This document shows, piece after piece, positions 36,101 to 47,726 of a stretch of DNA of 64,000 nucleotides (its first letter is position 1; each line of letters begins with the position of its first letter). The notes beneath the pieces were generated by a model. The model searched no databases, had not been told where the DNA came from, and saw nothing but the letters and a program-made list of their open reading frames with translations. The stretch is from Nicotiana tabacum (Eukaryota; Streptophyta; Magnoliopsida; Solanales; Solanaceae), in the NCBI RefSeq assembly GCF_000715075.1, contig NC_134082.1:106680399-106744398 (forward strand), written 5' to 3'. The position numbers were made by a program, and so were the translations under genes.

Positions 36101-37300
36101 AAATCATATTGGATAAGTGATTCATTAGAGTAAGTTATAGGTAATACCATTTCTACTCTAATAGGGATGATCAAACAATTGTGAGTTATGTGCTAAACAA
36201 AAATGAGAATTGAGCTGTGTGTTAAAATCAGTGCTACAATAGCTTAAAAATGATGTTAAGCTCGAGTGCAAAAATTAGAAATTATGAGTTTGATGCAAGT
36301 ATGATTAATTCTGCAAATTAGCTCCCCCTACAACCATTGATCAAGTTGGATTGTCATGATCCCTGAGGCCTAAATAATTCCTGCCCTGGCTATGGAAGTT
36401 CCATTGATAGGATACTAGGTGTATGAGCCGTTGTGGGCTCAGGTGGCCCATTTTATGTGAAATGAAGCTTTAGTCGTGTGCTGGAAATGTCCCGCTCTCT
36501 TCGTTCAACTCTGGGGCTTAACTGTTTGAAATCGAGTTATGTAATTTCGGATCTTTCACGCACATTAATTAACTAGGACTGCTTTCATTTTAGAGACGAA
36601 TTAAATAGAAAATTATAGATTGTTTTAGGATGGACCTTTAAAATAATAAAATAAGGCGAGCCTCGCCTAAATGCATAAATTGCGGGGGCCTCGATAGATG
36701 TATATATTTAAATCCTTAGATTTCAGGAACGGGTCGTTTAGTGAATTTCATGGTCTTCCCCAAAATAATATCGCGTTAGTCTCTTTAGGCGCGTATTTTA
36801 ATAACGTTACCTCCCTAAACTCGAGTGCATATTTATGTGACCCAAATCCAAATCTCAACAAAGTCGGAATGTGTCAAAAATGGCGGGTGCATTTATGTGG
36901 CGCAGTTCGAGACGCATTTTCATGACGTTGCAATTCTCTTTTAAAATAAAAATGAATAAAAGCGGTTAAGGTTAAAATTTGCACGTAGATTTATAATTGT
37001 TAAAATCAGATAATTTAAGCCAAATATAATAGTTGAGCGACCGTGCTAGAGCCAGGGAACTCGGGAATGCCTAACACCTTCTCTCGGGTTAACAGAATTT
37101 CTTACTCAGATTTCGGGTTCATTGACTGTAATACAGAGTCAATCTTTTCCTCGATTCGGGATTCAACCGGTGACTTGGGACACCATAAATCTCCCAAGTG
37201 GCTACTCTGAATTAAATAAATAAATCTCGTTTCGATTGTCCTTTAATTGGAAAAACTCCCCTACGCCCTTGCGGGCGCAGTTGAAAAAGGAGGTGTGACA
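33133..37300 (+). repeat. 5' LTR of the Ogre-like element
   Basis: TGTGAGCACGTGATTTTTG at the start, GGAGGTGTGACA at the end. It is very long (4.2 kb), as is usual for Ogre. The last 160 bp are repeated at 37490-37574 plus 44466-44544. I see no convincing gene inside. Confidence 0.85.
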
Positions 37301-37304
37301 GCTC

Positions 37305-37320
37305 TGGCGACTCTGCTGGG
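37305..37320 (+). promoter_or_regulatory. primer-binding site (Arg tRNA type)
   Basis: TGGCGACTCTGCTGGG lies four bases after the LTR end. This is the characteristic Ogre primer-binding site. Confidence 0.85.
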
Positions 37321-37489
37321 GACCAAAACCCAGAATCTCTGGTTCAGGGTTCAGAATTCGAGCTTTAAATAATTGTTATAATTGGCTTGTTTTATCCGAT
37401 TTTTTTACATGTTTGGGCCTAATGTGCTAAGTGATGCTTTTTACCGCTTTGATATTATCTGAACTGCATATAAACTGCTACGAAGCCCT

Positions 37490-37574
37490 TAATCTTTTCC
37501 TCGATTCGGGATTCAACCGGTGACTTGGGACACCATAAATCTCCCAAGTGGCGACTCTGAATTAAATAAATAAA
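37490..37574 (+). repeat. residual 3' LTR of the Ogre-like element, first piece
   Basis: It is nearly identical to 37140-37224 in the 5' LTR. It resumes at 44466-44544 after the CACTA. The junction at 37490 joins the leader to the distal part of the LTR and marks the deletion. Confidence 0.85.
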
Positions 37575-37599
37575 CACTACTAGAAATCCGGTAAAAAGC

Positions 37600-38140
37600 G
37601 ACCACAAAAAGCGACCAAAGTTGGTCGCTTATAGGCCTAAAAGCGACCAAAAAACGACCAAACATGCCTGGTCGCAATATTGCTGGTCCCTTTATTTTAG
37701 GGACCAAAGTTGGTCGCTAATTAGCGACCAACTTTGGTCTCTAAGGTAAAAGGACCAAATATTCTGATTTTGACTTTATTGACCAACTTTGGTCGCTATA
37801 TTAATTTAATAATATAAATTTGGCAACCAAAGTTGGTCTCTACATATTAAATACGTTGTTTTTAATTTATCATTAATCATTAGAAAGCGACCAACTTTGG
37901 TCTCTAATCCAAATATTATATTTTAAAATCTGGACAATAGAGACCAAAGTTGGTCGCTAAATTCAAGAATTTAATTTTTTTTTAAAGATAAGCGACCAAC
38001 ATTGGTCGCTATATTTCCAGAAATTGTATTTTTTTTAATAGAAATCTGGGCAGGTAGTGACCAAGGTTGGTCGCTATTGCCCAGAAAATTATTTTTTTAT
38101 AATGAAATGCGACCAAATAGAGACCAAAGTTGGTCGCTTT
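37600..38140. repeat. left subterminal repeats of the CACTA
   Basis: About ten or more copies of GCGACCAAAGTTGGTCGC or half-copies in either orientation, spaced 30-60 bases. Such repeats bind the transposase in known CACTA systems. Confidence 0.85.
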
Positions 38141-38358
38141 TCTTGGTATATTTTTGGCAGAAACTGCCTGTTTTGGCAGCTACACCACCTGCCAGCTTAC
38201 CAAACATCCTAAACAGGCATTTTATGCCAGCAACAACAACAACAATAATTAAAAGCAACAATCAATAGAACTAACACATTAAGCTAACAAAACTAAGTTA
38301 ACACTTATTACAAGTCCATTTGAACTAAAAAGAACTAACACAATAGAACTAAAAATAT

Positions 38359-38700
38359 TTGTCTAGTTCAAAGTATATAAAGTACTCAAGGAGTGTTCTT
38401 TCAGCATCCTCGTCCGAAAGTTGGATTGCCTCGCCCGATTCATTAGGTGGTTGACTGCGTATGAATTCCCCCACGTCAGCTGCATGTGAAGCGAACCTAT
38501 ATGAAAAATTATATATATTGAATTAGTATTTCAAAATTTATATAAAAGTAAATCAAAATACTTAATGAAAAATAAAAAACTTACATGTATATAGTCGAGG
38601 CTCGACCCTCCTCTTTGAATTAGTCTCTTTCTTCTTCTTTACAATACGAGTTTCATTGAATAGCTCATCTTGCTTCACTGGCATCATAAAGCTGTCTGGT
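38359..38700 (-). pseudogene. possible CACTA-encoded exons
   Basis: On the minus strand one exon-like stretch (about 38700-38588) encodes VKQDELFNETRIVKKKK and ends at a GTAAGT donor. A second (about 38497-38359) begins after an AG acceptor and encodes an acidic tail (FASHAADVGEFIRSQPPNE) ending in TAG. The frames do not join cleanly across the intron. They resemble C-terminal parts of proteins found in plant En/Spm-like elements, but this is recognition only. Confidence 0.35.
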
Positions 38701-38750
38701 GGCTTTGGTGATTATCCTCGTGGTACTATTACTCGGGATGAACTTGGATA

Positions 38751-39655
38751 CAGAGAATAACTTGGATACAGTACCTGACAGGGTGTGTCTTTGATCAATT
38801 GTTGATCTCTATAGCTACAATGATAATGAGAAGGCAACGACATGTGTTTCAAAATAGTGATGGTATAGGTAGGATTTAACATTTCCTAAGTAGATAAAAG
38901 AGGTTATAGAGGAATTCTCTACTTCACTTTCCAAGAGGAAAAGAAGTTTGATTGATAGTGACAACGTTGATAAAGACAGAATGTTTTCCGTTGGTCATGG
39001 CAGTTCCCATAAAGCGGGGATCATAAGACTCTATGATGACAAAGATTATAGGAAGTTTTGTTCTAAACTTTCTTCCAAGTCTGATCCGTACAAGCTTAAT
39101 ATGATATTGGTGATATTTCTTCGGATTCAAACAATGATTTGACCGACAAAAGTATGGAAATGCACTTAAAAAGAATTAAAGGTAAAATGTTTTTCTTGGT
39201 AAAGAAGGATGCTGAAAAGATTTTACCTTTAATTCTTTTTAAGAGCATTTCCATACTTTTATCGGTCAAATCATTGTATGAATCCGAAGAAATATCACCA
39301 ATATCACATTAAGCTTGTACGGATCAGACTTGAAAGAAAATTTAGAACAAAACTTCCTATAATCTCTGTCATCATAGAGTCTTATGATTCCCATTCTATG
39401 GGAACTGCCATGACCAACGGAATACATTCCGTTTTCATCAACCTTGTCACTCTCAATTAAACTTCTTTTCCTCATGGAAAATGAAGTACAAAATTACTCT
39501 ATAAGCTCTTCTTTTATCTACTTAGAAAATACTAAATTCTTACCTACACCATCATTATTTGAAACACATGCCATTGTCTTCTCATCATCATTGTCGCTAA
39601 TGAGAAGAACAATTAAAGGCACACTTTGCCAGGTACTGTGTCTTAGTTATTCTTG
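38751..39655. repeat. large inverted repeat (hairpin) in the CACTA
   Basis: Left arm 38751-39188 is the diverged reverse complement of right arm 39220-39655, with a 31-base loop. The inner ends pair perfectly (TTAAAAAGAATTAAAGG with its complement). Both arms, read towards the loop, encode the same short peptide: 44 of 51 residues agree, with common parts such as GIIRLYDD and KSDPYKLN. No known protein is recognised. Confidence 0.88.
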
Positions 39656-39714
39656 GTGGAAGTTCTATTGCATGTCTAATAACGTCATCAACCTCTTCTA
39701 ATAATCCTCCGGCA

Positions 39715-39875
39715 ATCTAAAATTCCAAAACATAAACTAAAAGTTCAATTCATATCCTAAACCTTCAATTCATATCCACAAAAGTTCAAGTCATATCCTA
39801 AAGGTTCAACTCATATCGTAAAAAGTTCAAGTTATATCGTAAAATTTCAATTTATATCGCACAAGTTGAAGAAGA
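39715..39875. repeat. minisatellite, left part
   Basis: Units of about 20-25 bases like AAAGTTCAATTCATATCCTA. The SINE and CAA tail interrupt the same array that continues at 40205. Confidence 0.7.
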
Positions 39876-39877
39876 AG

Positions 39878-40125
<248 letters not shown>

Positions 40126-40204
40126 TAGTACCATAAAAATGCATAATAAAATAACAGCAATATAAGAGATATGAAATACAGAATACGAAATACGAAATAG
40201 ATGA

Positions 40205-41515
40205 CTGGTATAATCAAAACCACAAAAGTTCAAGTCATATCCTAAAATTTCTATTTATATCCTAAAAATTCAAATCATATCCTAAAAGTTTCAATTTATA
40301 TCCTACAAGTTCAATTCACAAGAACAAAACCTAAAAACTAAAAGTTATATTCATATCCTACGAGTTTAAACATAAACTAAAAGTTCAAGTCATATCCTAA
40401 AGGTTCAATACATATGCTAAAGGTTCAATACATATGCTAAAGGTTCAATTTATTTCCTAAAAGTTCAACTCATATCCTAAAAGTTTCAATTCATATCCTA
40501 AAAAGTTCAAGTCATACATAAAAGCTTCAATTTATATCCTACAAGTTCAATTCACAAGAACAAAACCTAAAAACTAAAAGTTATATTCATATCTTACGAG
40601 TTTAAACATAAACTAAAACTTTAAGTCATATCCTAAAGGTTCAATACATATCCTAATGGTTCAATTTATTTCTTAAAAGTTCAACTCATATCCTAAAAGT
40701 TTCAACTCATATCGTAAAAAGTTCAAGTAATACATAAAAGCTTCAATTTATATCATACAAGTTCAATTCACAAGAACAAAACCTAAAAACTAAAAGTTCA
40801 TCAATTCTTATCCTACGAGTTTAAACATAAACTAAAAGTTCAATTCATATCCACAAAAGTTCAAGTTATATCCTAAAATTTCTATTTATATCCTAAAAAT
40901 TCAACTCATATCCTAAAAGTTTCAATTCATATCCTGAAGGTTCAACTCATATCTAAAAGGTTCAATTTATATCCTAAAGGTTCAACTCATACATAAAAGC
41001 TTCAATCATATCCACAAAAGTTCAAGTCATATCCTAAAGGTTCAACTCATACATAAAAGCTTCAATTTATATCCTAAAAGTTATATTCATATCCTACGAG
41101 TTTAAACTTAAACTAAAAGTTCAATTTATATCCTAAAAGCTTCAACTCATACCTAAAAGGTTCAATTCATATCCTAAAAATTCAACTCATATCCTAAAAG
41201 GTTCAATTTATATCCACAAAAGTTCAAGTCATATCCTAACGGTTCAACTCATACATAAAAGCTTCAATTTATATCCTAAAAGTTATATTCATATCCTACG
41301 AGTTTAAGTTCAATTTATATCCTAAAGGTTCAACTCATACCTAAAAGGTTCAATTCATATCCTAAAAATTCAACTCGTATCCTAAAAGGTTCAATTTATA
41401 TCCTACAAGTTCAATTCACAAGAACAAAACCTAAAAACTATAAGTTATATTCGTATCCTACGAGTTTAAACTTAAACTAAAAGTTCAATTTATATCCTAA
41501 AAGTGGGCGACTCGT
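40205..41515. repeat. minisatellite, right part
   Basis: Several dozen copies of a 20-25 base unit (AAAGTTCAACTCATATCCTA and variants) form a higher-order pattern. A longer segment with CAAGAACAAAACC and CCTACGAGTTTAAAC returns at roughly 200-250 bases. Units vary by small indels. Confidence 0.8.
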
Positions 41516-41519
41516 TGTA

Positions 41520-42160
41520 CTCAAACAAGAGCCACGCAACGATTCGCTTAAGGCCTTAAACATTAACATTGTCTTGAACTTTAAGAGAAAATCAAAATAT
41601 ACTATCATGTGTCTATATTAAATATCTACCTATAAACTAATCAAGATTAAACTTAAAGTTCAATTTATACCCTAATATATATCTACCTATGAATTCAAGT
41701 CTTTGACGTTAAATTAGTATCTATTGCTTACTAAAATATTGAAGGAGAAATACTCAATAAAGCCTAGCCTAAATATTCAACCCATACCCTAAACCCTAGA
41801 TTTCTATAAAATGTTAAATAATGATAAATACAATCTAAACCCTAGGTTTCTATAAAATACAATGTTAAATAATCAATTGAAACACTAATTCTAGGTTGAA
41901 ACAAGAAACAATTGAAACACTAATTGAAACCCTAGGTTTGTAATTCTAACCTTGAATTTTTAATAGGTGGAGAAGGAGAGACGCAACAGCGACAGAGGCG
42001 ACGGCGACGGCGGTAGCTGAGCGGTGGTCGTTGGTGGCGTGGGTGGGGCCTGGTGGTGGGAGTTGGAAGGGGGGTGGGGTTTGAGTGTGAGAGAGAAAAG
42101 AGGGATTTTGGGAATTTTTTAGAAAGAATGGGAGGGGATCCCAGTTTTGAGAGTTATGTA
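41520..42160. other. CACTA interior, no gene
   Basis: AT-rich sequence ends in a GC-rich stretch (41965-42110) with GGCGACGGCGACGGCGG and GT-rich words, resembling the 5' leader/promoter region often found near one end of CACTA elements. No coding region is supported. Confidence 0.45.
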
Positions 42161-42300
42161 ATTAAAATAGCGACCAACGTTGGTCGCTATTTTGGTGGGT
42201 AAAACAGTTTTGAATTTTTAGAAATAGCGACCAACTTTGGTCGCTATATTCTGACTGTTTGACCAAAATAGCGACCAAAGTTGGTCGCTATTTCAAATAT
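42160..42300. repeat. internal group of CACTA subterminal repeats
   Basis: Three copies of ATAGCGACCAACTTTGGTCGCTAT-like palindromes. They may have marked the original end region before the tandem array grew between them and the right terminus. Confidence 0.75.
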
Positions 42301-42304
42301 CTAT

Positions 42305-42819
42305 TTCAAATATATATATATATATATAAGCTGTATTCGATACGCTATTACCTAATACACTTATAGTTAGTGCATAGTATAGCGTATATATATATAAGCT
42401 ATATTCGATACGGTATTACCTCATACACTTATACTTAGTGCATAGTATAGCGTAAGTACATATATTATATATATATAAGCTATATTCGATACGGTATTAC
42501 CTCATACACTTATACTTAGTGCATAGTATAGCGTAAGTACATATATTATATATATATAAGCTGTATTCGATACGGTATTACCTAGTACACTTATACTTAG
42601 TGCATAGTATAGCGTAAGTACATATTATATATATATATATATAAGCTGTAAGTACATATATTATATATATATATAAGTTGTATTCGATACGGTATTACCT
42701 AGTACACTTATACTTAGTGCATAATATAGCGTAAGTATATATATTGTATATATATAAGTTGTATTCGATACGGTATTACCTCATACACTTATACTTAGTG
42801 CATAGTATAGTGTAAGTAC

Positions 42820-42851
<32 letters not shown>

Positions 42852-42991
42852 AGCTGTATTCGATACGGTATTACCTCATACACTTATACTTAGTGCATAG
42901 TATAGCGTAAGTACATATATTGTATATATATAAGCTATATTCGATACGGTATTACCTCATACACTTATACTTAGTGCATAGTATAGCGTAA

Positions 42992-43058
<67 letters not shown>

Positions 43059-43200
43059 CTGTATTCGATACGGTATTACCTCATACACTTATACTTAGTG
43101 CATAGTATAGCGTAAGTACATATATTGTATATATATAAGCTATATTCGATACGGTATTACCTCATACACTTATACTTAGTGCATAGTATAGCGTAAGTAC

Positions 43201-43262
<62 letters not shown>

Positions 43263-43695
43263 CTATATTCGATACGGTATTACCTAATACACTTATACTT
43301 AGTGCATAGTATAGCGTAAGTATATATATAAGCTGTATTCGATACGGTATTACCTAATACACTTATAGTTAGTGCATAGTATAGCGTAAGTACATATTAT
43401 ATATATATATAAGATATATATAAGCTGTATTCGATACGGTATTACCTCATACACTTATACTTAGTGCATAGTATAGCGTGAGTACATATATTATATATAT
43501 ATAAGCTATATATATATATATATATATATATAAGCTATATTCGATACGGTATTACCTCATACACTTATACTTAGTGCATAGTATAGCGTAAGTACATATA
43601 TTATATATATATAAGCTATATTCGATACGGTATTACCTCATACACTTATACTTAGTGCATAGTATAGCGTAAGTACATATATTGTATATATAGAC
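42305..43695. repeat. 15-copy tandem array with TA microsatellites
   Basis: A conserved core of about 65 bases (AGCTGTATTCGATACGGTATT, then ACACTTATACTTAGTGCATAG and TATAGCGTAAGTAC) occurs 15 times. The copies are separated by TA runs of about 10 to more than 60 bases. The core contains the short inverted repeat CTTATACTTAGTGCATAGTATAG-like pairing. Confidence 0.88.
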
Positions 43696-43799
43696 ACACA
43701 CGCCCGCTTCGTAGTACTATTCATCCCTTGTATTACAAAATTATTAACGACTTACATTTATATTATTTACATAGTAAACACAAAAGTGATTTTTAAATT

Positions 43800-44455
43800 T
43801 GACCATATAGAGACCAACTTTGGTCGCTAACTTTAAATGAATTTAACTTAGCGACCAAAGTTGGTCACTAAATTTACATGAATTTAAATTAGAGACCAAA
43901 TTCGGTCACTAAAATTTAATCAGATTTATTTATATTTTATATAATATTTAAATTAATAATAAAAATTGTTAAACGTTAGAACTGGGTCCTACATTTGCGA
44001 CCAACTTTGGTCGCTAAATTTTGAATTATATTTATTTATATTTTATAAAATTTTTACATAAATATATATTTATTAAAATATTATAACTGGGTCCCACTTT
44101 AGCGACCAAAGTTGGTCGCTATCTTCTTATCCTTCAGTTAGCGACCAACTTTGGTCGCAAGTTTTAAATTATATATATTTATATTTTATAAGTTTTATAA
44201 AATAATAATAAAATTATTAAAAAAAATTGTGTGGGTCCCACTTTTGCGACCAACATTGGTCGCTAAACTCAGTGTATCTTTGACCAAGCAAGTCTGACCA
44301 GTCCAGTCAACAGTTTGACTAAATTTGCGTCCAAATAGCGACCAACTATGGTCGCTAAATTATTTCAAATATTTTTTTTATTATTTTCGGTAGTTTGGCG
44401 ACCAACTTTGGTCGCTTTTCTTAACAGACCAAATTTGATCGCTTTTTGGCCGAAT
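43800..44455. repeat. right subterminal repeats of the CACTA
   Basis: At least ten copies of GCGACCAAAGTTGGTCGC or its variants in both orientations, matching those at the left end. Confidence 0.85.
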
Positions 44456-44465
44456 TCTAGTAGTG

Positions 44466-44544
44466 AAATTCCGTTTCGAGTGTCCTTTAGTTGGAAAAAC
44501 TCCCCTACGCCCCTACAGACGCAGGTAAAAAAGGAGGTGTGACA
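44466..44544 (+). repeat. residual 3' LTR of the Ogre-like element, second piece
   Basis: It continues the LTR copy broken at 37574 and matches 37222-37300, ending GGAGGTGTGACA before the CTATA duplication. Confidence 0.85.
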
Positions 44545-44739
44545 CTATATATTAAAACAAACTGACGGGGGAAAAGTCTTTACGTACAGTAATTATTATA
44601 AGAAAAAGCCGAAAACTATTACGTGCGTTTCAACTCAATAAACAAAACAGAAGAAAATAATAGAAAAGAAAAAGATAAATACTAGTAGCAGCAAATTTTA
44701 ATAAGATTGTTAGGTCTTTGTCACTTGCCATCTGAGCCA

Positions 44740-44748
44740 TATATATAA
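44740..44748 (+). promoter_or_regulatory. TATA box of the BAHD gene
   Basis: TATATATAA lies 42 bases upstream of the start codon, implying a very short 5' leader of about 15-20 bases. Confidence 0.6.
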
Positions 44749-44789
44749 TTCCTTTCTCCCCGTTTATCTTCTGCAACAAATGTCCATAG

Positions 44790-47020
44790 ATGACGAAACA
44801 TCAAGCGGTATCTACATGTGTAATTAGGTCTGGGAAACCCATAGACAGAAACTCTCCTACCAAAAATATTCACTTAACTCCGTGGGATCTCCAACTCCTC
44901 ACAGTAGATCCAATCCAAAAAGGACTACTTTTCCGAAAACCAAATCCTCAGCAACATACAGAGTTAGCAACATCATCAGAAATCATTAATCGCCTAAAAA
45001 CCTCACTCTCTGATACTCTAAATTTTTTTCCTCTCCTTGTTGGCCGACTTGTTGCAAGTAAAAACAGTGACAACACCTTATCTTTCTTTATTAATTGCAG
45101 CAATGAAGGAGCTGAATTCACTCATGCAACTGCGCCAGGCTTGACTGTCGCTGATATCGTGAAGCCAACTTACGTGCCAAAGATTGTCAAATCTTTCTTT
45201 CCACTGAATGGAGTTCGCAACTATGAAGGTGTTTTAAATTGTGTCATTATATTGTCTAAAAGTTTAATTTATAAGAGAGCATACTTTTAATTACATATTA
45301 CTCTCTCCGTCTAGTTTATGTAAATCTTTTCAAAGTATGATGGTCAAACTGACTAATTATCTATGTAAAATATGATTTTTTAAAATTTTAAAATAAAATT
45401 TACATATTTAGGTAGTACATAAAGTGTATAAGTCAGTAAGTCACAATGGTTAATAACTTAAAATATTTTAAATATATTTGCAATAAACATGATTAAAGAT
45501 AATCTTATTTGACTCATCATATAACATATTCATGTCAATAAACAATATTCTTTTATGGGCCAAACACGTAAAAATATATTTTGCTTTTCTAGGTGGGGGT
45601 GATATTTGAATTCATGCATGACCTCTATTTGCCCTAATGAAGTATCATATTAAATTAAGTGAATTATCTCACTTAAAAGTTTAAATTATTAATATAGTCA
45701 GAATATATGGAGTATTTATTTACTTATTACTCTATACTTCTAACAGGAGTTTGTAAACCTGTGTTGGCCGTGCAAGTCACTGAGCTAGTGGATGGCTTTT
45801 TCATTGGATGTACTGTCAATCATTGTGTAGCCGATGGGACTTCTTTCTGGCATTTCATCAATTCTTGGTCCGAAATATCACGCACTAGAAGTTGTAATCT
45901 TACAGTGAATAAACCGCCGGTCCTCGAACGTTGGTTTCCTAGATTTACTGCTTCCCCAATTCATGTCACTTTACCTAAGGAACATCTGTACGATGAATTT
46001 GATCCACCTCTGTTGGAAGAAAGAGTTTTCCATTTTAGCAAGAAGAACATAGCTCAGCTCAAAGCCAAAGCCAACTCTGAATTTGGAACCAACCAAAAGA
46101 CTTGTATCTCTTCTTTGCAAGCCGTTTTGGCTCATCTATGGCAATCTGTTATTCGCTGCCGTAGTGGTATAAACGCTGACGAAAATTTTAGTTTCAAAAT
46201 ACTTATAGGTGCAAGGCCAAGGCTTCAGCCGCCTTTACCTGAAGGCTATTTTGGAAATGCAGTCCATTTTGTGAATGTGACAACCACCGCCAGAGAGTTG
46301 CTACAGAATAATTCGGGTGAGTGTTTGATGTATAGTTTAAGGAATGATTCAATTGAAGCCACAATCTTATATACTCATTTTCTTCCAAATTATGTGATAC
46401 ACTTCAAATTTCTATAGTCACAAGAGATTTTCTTTGACAAAATTTTTTCATATAAGTTTTGAATTTTAATTATTGTTACTTCTTATAGTGCTTTTTCTGT
46501 TGTTTCCAAATATGTGTTTTTTTTCTTCCAAAAACTTAAAGATTTTATATCCGAAATCAAACCGTATCACATAGTTAAATTGGATCGGAGGACTAAATGT
46601 TATGTTTTGAATTAATTTTTTCAAAAATACTAGAGTGCCTAGAAATTAAATTCTGAATTCGTTTCTGATTCAGGTTGGGCAGCTTTGCAAATGAATAAGG
46701 TGGTAGCCATGCAAACCCACGAAGAAATTATGATTTTTTACCAAAGTTGGGTGAAAAATCCAAAGATAGTGAAGAAGAGTGAGGTGGTGACTAATAGCTT
46801 GATTGCTAGCAGCTCGCCGCGTTTCAACGTGTACGCCAATGATTTTGGATGGGGGAGACCGATTGCTGTGAGAAGTGGGGCTGGAAACAAACATGATGGG
46901 AAAATGACAATTTTTAGTGGCGTGGAAGAAGGAAGTATTGACATTGAAGCTTGTTTGACCCCTGAAACTCTGCATGCTATGGGAGAAGATGCAAAATTCA
47001 TGGAAGCTGTTACCGTTTGA
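44790..47020 (+). CDS. BAHD acyltransferase, intact, three exons
   Basis: Exons are 44790-45228, 45747-46316 and 46674-47020, with GT-AG introns of 518 and 357 bp. The joined product has 451 residues, normal for BAHD enzymes. These cytosolic enzymes transfer an acyl group from an acyl-CoA to an alcohol or amine. The catalytic HxxxD is HCVAD (His172, Asp176) in VNHCVADGTSFWHF. The structural DFGWG motif is at residues 393-397. Other family marks are the N-terminal HLTPWDLQLL and the YFGNAVHF stretch. The sequence type resembles the group annotated as uncharacterized acetyltransferase At3g50280-like, which includes Arabidopsis EPS1. The substrate cannot be told from sequence. The start is the first ATG in this frame after the TATA box. 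Both introns hold non-coding AT-rich DNA. No lesion was found. Confidence 0.93.
45300..45560. mobile_element. possible MITE in intron 1 of the BAHD gene
   Basis: The stretch opens with ACTCTCTCCGTCTAGTTTATG, a variant of the CTCCCTCCGT...TTTATG edge common to plant Stowaway-like MITEs, followed by TGATGGTCAAACTGAC-like words. No clear opposite inverted terminus or target duplication was found. Confidence 0.35.
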
Positions 47021-47141
47021 AATTTACACGAAAATTATTGAATCCATAATGTAATTATGGAGATTTATGCTTCACAAAAGCGTGGGGAATAAGTTCTATA
47101 TATGTAACATGCATGTGTGTCAGATTTTTATATTTTTATAT

Positions 47142-47155
47142 AATAAACCAATAAA
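47142..47155 (+). terminator. polyadenylation signals of the BAHD gene
   Basis: Two AATAAA hexamers (47142-47147 and 47150-47155) lie about 125 bases after the stop codon. Confidence 0.55.
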
Positions 47156-47401
47156 TAGAAGTAAATTCAAGTTGCATTGAGATAAGTTAATTTTTATGTG
47201 ATGTTTGATTTATCAAATTTTGACAAGGTATTTCAATATCTTTTTCACAATAATGATCAAACACAATTAATATTTCAGTCTTGAGTTAATTTTTAAATTG
47301 CACCATAAAAAGCTTGAGATTGAGCACTTGAAAGTCATTCTTCTGCAGCCATTGATTAATTACTGTTCCAACACAACCCAAACGATCGGGAAGACTACTA
47401 G

Positions 47402-47726
47402 CCTGTTTGGCCAAGCGTCTCCATAACAAAAAGCACTTTTTTGTTTGTTTTTTTTTAAGTTGAAGTGTTTAGCTAAGTTTTTAGAAGAAAAAAAAAGAGT
47501 ACTTTTAAGTAGAAGCAGAAGGAGTTTTGGAAAAAAAAAAGTAGTTTCTTTCCAAAAGTACTTTTTTAAAAAGCATTTTAAAAAAAAATTACACTTAGAA
47601 GCAATTTTTAAAAACTTGACTTTTCAAACTAAATAGTCAAACATAAACTCCTTTCCAAGAATAATACTTTTGAAAAAAAACACTTCACAAAATAATACTA
47701 TGATTTTTGAAGGTTGGCCAAATCGG
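47402..47726. mobile_element. hAT-like MITE
   Basis: Terminal inverted repeats CCTGTTTGGCCAA (47402-47414) and TTGGCCAAATCGG (47714-47726) agree at 11 of 13 bases. The interior is rich in AAGTACTTTT and GAAGCA words, as in a common solanaceous MITE family. Flanking ACTACTAG and CTAATCAG are only partly alike, so the duplication is uncertain. Confidence 0.6.

Noticed and set aside
38948..39475. Two separate small genes on opposite strands
   Set aside because: They are the two arms of one inverted repeat and encode the same peptide. No start context, promoter or homologue supports a gene.
42305..43695. CRISPR-like array
   Set aside because: Repeats are long, spacers are TA runs, and the DNA is a plant nuclear transposon. 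No cas genes are present.
44348..44542. Plus-strand ORF just upstream of the BAHD gene
   Set aside because: It crosses the CACTA terminus into residual LTR and is an accident of joined repeats.
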